Below, piece after piece: positions 60,401-64,000 of a stretch of DNA of 64,000 nucleotides. The translations under genes and the position numbers were made by a program. The stretch covers positions 310,001 through 374,000 of the forward strand of contig SNVD02011020.1 in NCBI GenBank assembly GCA_013180625.2. Reading direction: 5' to 3'. Below the pieces are notes generated by a model, which ran no database searches, was not told the DNA's origin, and saw only the letters and a list, made by a program, of their open reading frames with translations. The first letter of the stretch is position 1; each line of letters starts with the position of its first letter. The DNA is from Boswellia sacra. Lineage: Eukaryota; Streptophyta; Magnoliopsida; Sapindales; Burseraceae.

Positions 60401-63335
60401 TGAGTTTTCAAAATAAGAGATCTGTGACCAAGATGCAAAAGCTGGCACTATGAGGAATGAAACAGCTAGCTATGCCAAAAAATGTGTGGAACAACCATAA
60501 AAATATTAAACTAAAAAAATAGTTAGACAAGCCATTGAGAATATGACTCATTAAAGACGAGATAAACGAAAGGATTCATATAATCGACCAAATTATTTTG
60601 GACTTGAGGCCTAGCAAGTTAAGTCTCCATGTTGAGATTAATTCAATTGATAAGAGTTAGGACAGAAGGATGGGGAGTTCTCGTAGTGATGTTGTTTCTA
60701 GAGGTATAACTTCCTTCATCCTTGTGAGATTCAAAATTCAAATCTGAGTTCATATCAATTTTTGAACATGATACAGTGGCTATGAAGTGGATTGGCTACA
60801 GGGTTAGCTTACTAAAAAATTGCACAAAAGTGAAAAAGATAAATAAATAAAAATAAATAAGTGAAGCAACAATATACCTGAAAACCAAAAAGTGAAGAAA
60901 GCCAATCAAGTATATCAATGATAGATTTATCCCCTTCCTCAGGCTCAGTATCAGCAGCATCAGATTTTAAACGAACTTTGGAGGTGGGAAGGTTTTGCAC
61001 ATTACGCAAAGCATGAAGTGCAACTTTAATCTATATTTCAAGAGGAGAGAAAAGGCAATCATGGTGTATAACTGATGATTACAAGTGAAATCAAGGTAAT
61101 AAATATAGCAGATGTGCAACCTCAGGAAGTTCCATAATTGCTGGTTTAGCTCCAATAGCATTAAGTGGAAGAATGTTATAATGTTCATACTGTTCCCTTT
61201 TCTTCTTAACATCTTCAGCAAACTGTTGGGTCTGCAATGACAAATAAATTGTGCACCCACCATTTCAGCGTTCCCACAAGCAACCATGAATTTAGAAAAT
61301 TGTCATGATAATGATATTATACATATCAAACCTGCTCATCAACTTTTCCTGGAGGTACGACCGTTCTCAACACATCATACAATACTGAAGCAATCTGCAA
61401 CAGCTTAACCATCTCCTCCCTTCAACAATAATCAAAAACAAAAAAGAATAAGGCAATGAATACTTAATAAGGCACGTTAACAGTTCAAATCTAGCCTTAC
61501 GGTTTTTTTGTATATTGTCCTCTTTTGATATTTTCCTCGTAAAACTTCTGATAGAACATCTGGATTTCTTTTGGATCACTCTTGGCAAGCCGAGGACGTG
61601 TTTCCTCTTCTTCCTGTAAGAAATAAAATTTTAGCATATTCTAACTAATTATTTTGGAATTCATGAAGTGTCAATGGATTTTAGATTTGATATCAAACCC
61701 TGGAACTAATGAGATGTATCATTAATTCATGAATTATAAGCCTAGAAAATGAACAAGATAACTATTCACATTCAGAAGTTGTAACAAGGCTAATATTATC
61801 TTCCTATTCATTAAACTAATTTTTAAACTCTTCAACTTAGATCTTACACATTCTTCTCCACAAAGGAACTATTAGACTGAACATGATCAGATTCATTGTA
61901 CATGCAGAAAGCAAGATCTAAGACTCTAAGAGCATAAAATGTCTATATATGTGTGTGTGTGTGTGCGTGTGTGTGTTTGTGCGTGCATGTGTTCGTGTGT
62001 GTGTGCGCGTGTGTGCGTGTGTATGTGTACGCATGTGTGCGCATGTGTGTGTTTAGTTATCATAGACAAGATAGAGGGAGGCACATAAGCATCAATTTGT
62101 CTGGTTTGACTAAAAGAAGTAAAGAGAGAAGAAAAAAAACCAAAAATTCATTACCCAGCCACATATGTCTGGTAATAAATATAATTATATAGCATATAAA
62201 GACTTCCATCTTCTGAATTATATGTATACGGTCTTAGATGATTTAACAAAATTTGTTGTTTTTTCTTATTGAACAAATAAACTAATACTTTTAGACCACT
62301 AAGTTTGTCATCAACAAACTGAAAACACCAATTAGCTAGAGTTAAGAGATAATTCAAAAATAACATCCCACGCTTGCTTAATTCTCTAGATTTTGCACAT
62401 TCACTCTTACTTTCATGCATGAACTCCCATTTTGCCACCTCAGCAATGACCATCAGCTTTCAATTTCTCCTCCAAAACAATACAAATAATAAGAAAATTT
62501 AAAAAGAAGCAATCAGTCCCAGTCCTAAACTTTGATATTTACAAGAATTTTCACATTAGGCATCACAATATTGAAGTAACACCAGCTGCCAATGCATATC
62601 GAGTCTTTGAGAGTGGCCATTTCAATCAAAATGTTAAAAGGCTATAATCCTCGGATCACCCCCTTTATATTTCAACATTTTATTTATTTAAAAAAAAAAA
62701 AGAACAACAACAAACAACAAACTAACATATAGAAATAACATGAATTCCCCTGAATACATATATATTTACATTTCAACATTTTATTTATTAAAAAAAAAAA
62801 ACCAAGAAGAATAACATTTAACAATTTAGACAACAAACTAACATATAGAAATAACATGAATTCCCCTGAATACGTATGTGCGTGTGTGTGTATATATATA
62901 CACCAATTATAATTATTAAGATTACCCTCTCAAGTCTATGCAACAGATAGGTCTTAAACTGGCGGACACCGCGTCCACTTGATGTTGGATCCATCTTATG
63001 AGCCTTCTCAAATGCATGGAAGCGGCCTAGTCAGAGCAAAACCAATTAGTTAGCATACATTATTAATTGATTAAACTTGAAAATATATGAAAAATAAATA
63101 AACAAAGAAACTAACAAAGATAGGCGACTCTAGGGTTTTCTTCTTGGATTTCATTGGCAACACGAAGAATGGGAGCAATAACAGCCAAGGACGAGGGCAC
63201 AAGCTCACTGTCCATCACATTCGTATCTTCATTCGACACATCAACCAACATGGTATGTGCTCGATTTATTTTCCTCGAGTGCAACCGCGCCGGCATTGGC
63301 GGCTGGTCGTTCTTGGTCCCACTGGAACTGGCCAT
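35811..63335 (-). CDS. CALS7: Callose synthase 7 (glucan synthase-like 7), 1,3-beta-glucan synthase
   Basis: This plasma-membrane enzyme makes callose (1,3-beta-glucan) from UDP-glucose. The Arabidopsis orthologue CalS7/GSL7 deposits callose at sieve plates in phloem. Forty-two exons sum to 5754 nt, giving 1917 residues. The start is the ATG at 63335; a GTG further out is not needed. Residues about 34-75 show the family opening [19 protein letters not shown], then [16 protein letters not shown]. About 330-400 include [16 protein letters not shown] (FKS1-type region). A first membrane cluster spans about 470-760, a large cytosolic glucan synthase region about 767-1460 ([42 protein letters not shown]), and a C-terminal membrane cluster about 1465-1900. 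No conserved block is missing. The tail after [11 protein letters not shown] is very short (ITNKSH); as I remember it, Arabidopsis CalS7 has roughly 25-30 residues more. All exon junctions keep phase. The assignment to CalS7 rather than CalS1-3 or 5 rests on extended similarity recalled from the family. Confidence 0.93.
39231..39271 (-). other. G-quadruplex-type sequence in CALS7 intron 36
   Basis: On the sense (minus) strand there are at least five runs of four or more G within about 40 bases, separated by loops of 1-7 bases. On the plus strand this is a C-rich tract (ACCCCACCCC..). It would be present in the pre-mRNA. Folding is predicted from the pattern only. Confidence 0.6.
39390..40165 (-). 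mobile_element. LINE (L1-type) 3'-end fragment in CALS7 intron 36
   Basis: A 191-codon open frame (40163-39588) ends with a stretch of the form [20 protein letters not shown] followed by a Leu-Asn-Trp motif. I recognise this layout from the region after the reverse transcriptase in plant LINEs. Downstream on the same strand there is a non-coding tail ending TTTCTTATCAAAAAATAAAA near 39393, like a LINE 3' end. The reverse transcriptase itself is absent, so this is a 5'-truncated copy. Confidence 0.6.
40999..41868. mobile_element. Non-autonomous hAT-type element in CALS7 intron 36
   Basis: The element at 41007-41860 is flanked by identical 8-bp repeats, CCAACAAG at 40999-41006 and 41861-41868, the hallmark of hAT insertion. 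The ends are short TIRs: TAGGGGTACACAAAA on the left and TAGGGTGTTCAAAA on the right (reverse complement). Both ends have CCCGA-rich subterminal repeats, as seen in common plant hAT MITEs. The interior is a palindromic TCGACAC repeat block. There is no transposase. Confidence 0.88.
41090..41660. repeat. Direct and inverted TCGACACTCGA repeats inside the hAT element
   Basis: Alternating blocks read GACTCGACACTTACATGTCG, GGATTCACAACCGACACTCG and ATATCAGAntATTTTCGAA, followed by their inverses (ATCGAGTGTCGG). There are about four cycles, several of which can form hairpins of about 30 bases per arm. The core CGACACTCGA is the same as in the 30062-30375 array. Confidence 0.85.
42716..43225 (-). 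repeat. Triplicated edge of CALS7 exon 35 (two pseudo-exon copies in intron 35)
   Basis: The 3' part of exon 35 plus the start of intron 35 (about 115 bases) occurs three times in tandem. The functional copy is at about 43106-43225. A second copy is at about 42793-43105, split by a solo LTR. A third is at about 42716-42792. All contain a version of TAAAAATATGCTCCCTTAGA and, except the third, ACAAGATCAGATTCAAT. In the extra copies the splice donor and reading frame have decayed, so they should be spliced out with intron 35. Confidence 0.8.
42869..43080. mobile_element. Solo LTR inserted in the duplicated exon copy
   Basis: A 202-base sequence (42874-43075) begins TGTTAG and ends AACA. It is flanked by AGACC on the left and AAACC on the right, a 5-bp target duplication with one change. 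The neighbouring tandem copies show the empty site (TTAGACCCAATATT), which supports insertion at this point. A sister copy lies at 55131-55329. No internal retrotransposon sequence is present. Confidence 0.7.
43630..43760 (-). mobile_element. tRNA-derived SINE-like fragment in CALS7 intron 33
   Basis: On the minus strand an A-box-like TGGCTCAATGG (43751-43741) is followed about 45 bases later by a B-box-like AGTTTCAACTCC (43699-43688). This resembles an RNA polymerase III promoter of a tRNA-derived SINE. No clear target duplication or poly-T tail was located. Confidence 0.45.
43730..45345. repeat. Direct repeat pair in CALS7 intron 33
   Basis: The segment 43765-43890 and the segment 45215-45335 are related copies. 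Both contain AGTTCCCAATAAATTT, AAGGAAAAAGA and ACATCATAACTAGATGGTTT. They bracket about 1.3 kb of very AT-rich DNA. Similarity is roughly 80% by eye. Confidence 0.65.
45120..45215 (-). mobile_element. Second, degenerate SINE-like fragment in intron 33
   Basis: On the minus strand AAGGTTTGATTCT (B-box-like, 45144-45132) lies downstream of GGGTTGATTTATTGGTAGTC (A-box-like, 45196-45177). It sits beside the second copy of the intron 33 direct repeat, matching the position of the first SINE-like fragment. Confidence 0.35.
48361..48600 (-). mobile_element. LINE 3'-end fragment in CALS7 intron 21
   Basis: Translated on the minus strand, one frame reads [12 protein letters not shown] then, after a stop, GDWEVVF. 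This is the decayed equivalent of the [14 protein letters not shown] block in the 39390-40165 fragment. The 3' end passes into a (TG)n run at about 48360-48375. It appears to be the same LINE family, heavily truncated. Confidence 0.45.
54005..54345 (+). mobile_element. Possible LINE 3' UTR in CALS7 intron 12
   Basis: A T-rich plus-strand sequence ends TTTTTTTTTCTTACCAAAAA and runs straight into an AAT-rich tail, a form common at plant LINE 3' ends. There is no coding motif in it, so this is a tentative call. Confidence 0.3.
54345..54470. repeat. Compound (AAT)n/(GAC,GAT)n microsatellite
   Basis: About 125 bases of trinucleotide units change from AAT/AAC to GAC and GAT and back to AAT. It begins exactly where the possible LINE 3' end stops, so it may have grown from the LINE tail. 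Confidence 0.85.
55000..55960 (+). mobile_element. Decayed LINE reverse transcriptase in CALS7 intron 12
   Basis: On the plus strand near 55045, [18 protein letters not shown] matches the LINE reverse transcriptase block around the first catalytic Asp. After the inserted LTR, the sequence continues with a decayed RG-L-RQ-PLSPVLF-like block near 55430-55460 and [14 protein letters not shown] near 55530-55560. The last of these stands where the catalytic FADD motif should be. Stops and frameshifts are frequent, so the element is dead. It lies antisense to CALS7. Confidence 0.7.
55126..55334. mobile_element. Solo LTR inside the LINE relic
   Basis: A 199-base TGTTAG...AACA sequence (55131-55329) is closely related to the solo LTR at 42874-43075; both share AGTTTTAGAT and GTGGTGAATATATGTATTGA. 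It is flanked by GGCC on both sides (55127-55130 and 55330-55333). It interrupts the reverse transcriptase relic, so it inserted after the LINE. Confidence 0.7.
56030..56350 (-). mobile_element. Second decayed LINE fragment, opposite orientation, in intron 12
   Basis: On the minus strand near 56265-56225 the sequence reads [15 protein letters not shown], which fits the LINE endonuclease block around GGDFN. Further along, GPDGVSYLF (near 56175) and [11 protein letters not shown] match the region between endonuclease and reverse transcriptase. Frames shift between blocks and part of the sequence is deleted. Confidence 0.55.
57416..57640. mobile_element. Foldback MITE in CALS7 intron 9
   Basis: Two inverted arms of about 75-90 bases almost touch. 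The left arm contains GAGCCTCACGTATTTTACAC and GATCCAAGCA..GTTGAGATTA; the right arm is its inverse. The outer ends are GGGGCAGG and CCTACCCC. A 3-base ATA may be the target duplication, which would fit a Tourist or PIF/Harbinger-type MITE, but this is not certain. Confidence 0.65.
61945..62055. repeat. Imperfect (TG)n tract in CALS7 intron 2
   Basis: About 110 bases are dominated by alternating TG with CG, CA and TA interruptions. Such tracts can adopt Z-DNA. Confidence 0.85.
62670..62880. repeat. Tandem duplication of about 100 bp in CALS7 intron 2
   Basis: Two neighbouring copies share ATTTCAACATTTTATTTATT, then an A-run, then AACAAACTAACATATAGAAA and ATAACATGAATTCCCCTGAA. The copies differ mainly in the A-rich middle. 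The second copy runs into a short (GT)n(AT)n tract. Confidence 0.8.
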
Positions 63336-64000
63336 AACGGGTTGGCCTGGAACCACTCAGAACTAACCAAATAAGCTCTTCTCAGACTGCCAGCAATGGT
63401 AAAGGATTTGGGGTTTGGAATGTGAAGAAGCAACATATTTTTTCGTGGGTATTTGTATAGAGAGAGAGTGGAAAAGAATAAGAGATACTTTGGATGGGAA
63501 GTGGGGCAAAGTGGTTGCTCTGAGAAGAAGAAAAGAATTGGAAAGCTTTTAAATTGGTGCTTTGTTTGCTTTTGATTGATTGATGATAAACAAAACAAAA
63601 CAAAATTAAATGGGAAGAGATAACTCTGCTTTTGATGAAGCAAGCTTTTTCAGTGCTGAGCAGAGTTGTTGCTTTTTGCAAATGATATATCATATTATTG
63701 TAGACTTTGTAGTGGAGGTCGAGATCGGAACTTAAAGCGGGAACTGTAACTGTACCTTTTTAGGTTAGGTTTCTTTTCCCTCAGGAAATTCCAAATTAAA
63801 TTAAACGGCTACCTGATTGAAGTCATGAAACGACAGCGTATACGACCGGACGCAAGGCCAACTGTAGTTTTTTGAAAAAATAATAATAATAATCTAATAA
63901 TAATAATATATGCATGCGGACGATGCTACATAGCGCCGCATTGCGAGGCACCATCTAGCTAGCCAGGCACCATCAATGTTATCGTTTAACTATTTCATTC
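63336..64000 (-). promoter_or_regulatory. 5' leader and promoter region of CALS7
   Basis: Upstream of the ATG at 63335, the sense strand is C/T-rich with TTTC and CTCTCT stretches up to about 63640, which suggests a long 5' UTR. No perfect TATA box was located with confidence. Beyond about 63700 the DNA becomes mixed, with a short (AAT)n run near 63882-63908 and paired GGCACCATC motifs near 63947 and 63966. No other gene is seen before the window ends. Confidence 0.45.

Larger units (their letters stand above)
35811..63335 (-). other. CALS7: Exon map of the CALS7 gene (42 exons)
   Basis: Exons, high to low coordinate: 63335-63116, 63026-62926, 61613-61501, 61419-61332, 61231-61121, 61030-60878, 59930-59841, 59715-59624, 59491-59368, 57306-57172, 57084-57008, 56911-56827, 53638-53513, 53431-53314, 53058-52727, 52591-52539, 52397-52337, 49992-49911, 49808-49759, 49632-49546, 49357-49259, 48298-48204, 48113-48032, 47924-47761, 47603-47480, 47359-47253, 47139-47028, 46933-46782, 46363-46254, 46168-46061, 45955-45887, 45751-45577, 45488-45377, 43485-43363, 43282-43167, 42596-42513, 38652-38540, 38465-38236, 37808-37011, 36901-36851, 36623-36438, 36056-35811. 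All introns are GT-AG except intron 27, whose best donor is GC (47027-47026). The longest introns are 36 (3.9 kb), 12 (3.2 kb), 17 (2.3 kb), 9 (2.1 kb) and 33 (1.9 kb). Most of these carry repeats. In intron 17 I see nothing recognisable. Confidence 0.88.

Overview
This window is nuclear DNA from a flowering plant, almost certainly a eudicot. The genes are split by many short GT-AG introns, the DNA between them is very AT-rich, and the products belong to plant-only families: a WRKY factor, a phytocyanin, a light-harvesting chlorophyll a/b protein, an RWP-RK factor and a phloem-type callose synthase. Plant transposon debris is common. I cannot fix the species from sequence alone.

Layout from left to right: a partial gene for a coiled-coil protein (minus, 1-2066); a group IIc WRKY factor (minus, 5232-7311) with a W-box and G-box cluster about 0.7-0.9 kb upstream; two Mutator-like MITEs (9369-10492 and 14531-15801); a stellacyanin-like phytocyanin (plus, 17715-18441); a receptor-like kinase (minus, 19708-22425) with a long GA-rich leader; an LHCB1-type gene carrying three +1 frameshifts (minus, 28225-29037) behind an apparently intact light-type promoter; a third inverted-repeat element packed with a TCGACACTCGA minisatellite (29865-30728); and an RWP-RK factor (minus, 31923-33702). 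The right-hand 28 kb is one gene, the CALS7/GSL7-type callose synthase (minus, 35811-63335).

I assembled the callose synthase by hand into 42 exons whose lengths sum to 5754 nt, exactly 1917 codons plus a stop. Its introns hold LINE fragments in both orientations, two copies of one solo LTR, SINE-like pieces, a hAT-type element with a perfect 8-bp target duplication, a foldback MITE and a local triplication of the edge of exon 35.

The genes do not form an operon or a joint pathway; this is an ordinary gene-poor plant segment. I found no CRISPR array, phage, defence island or other new multi-gene system. The most unusual signals are a shared TCGACACTCGA repeat in two otherwise different DNA elements, the triplicated and LTR-interrupted exon edge, a candidate GC-AG intron, and the broken LHCB1 gene.
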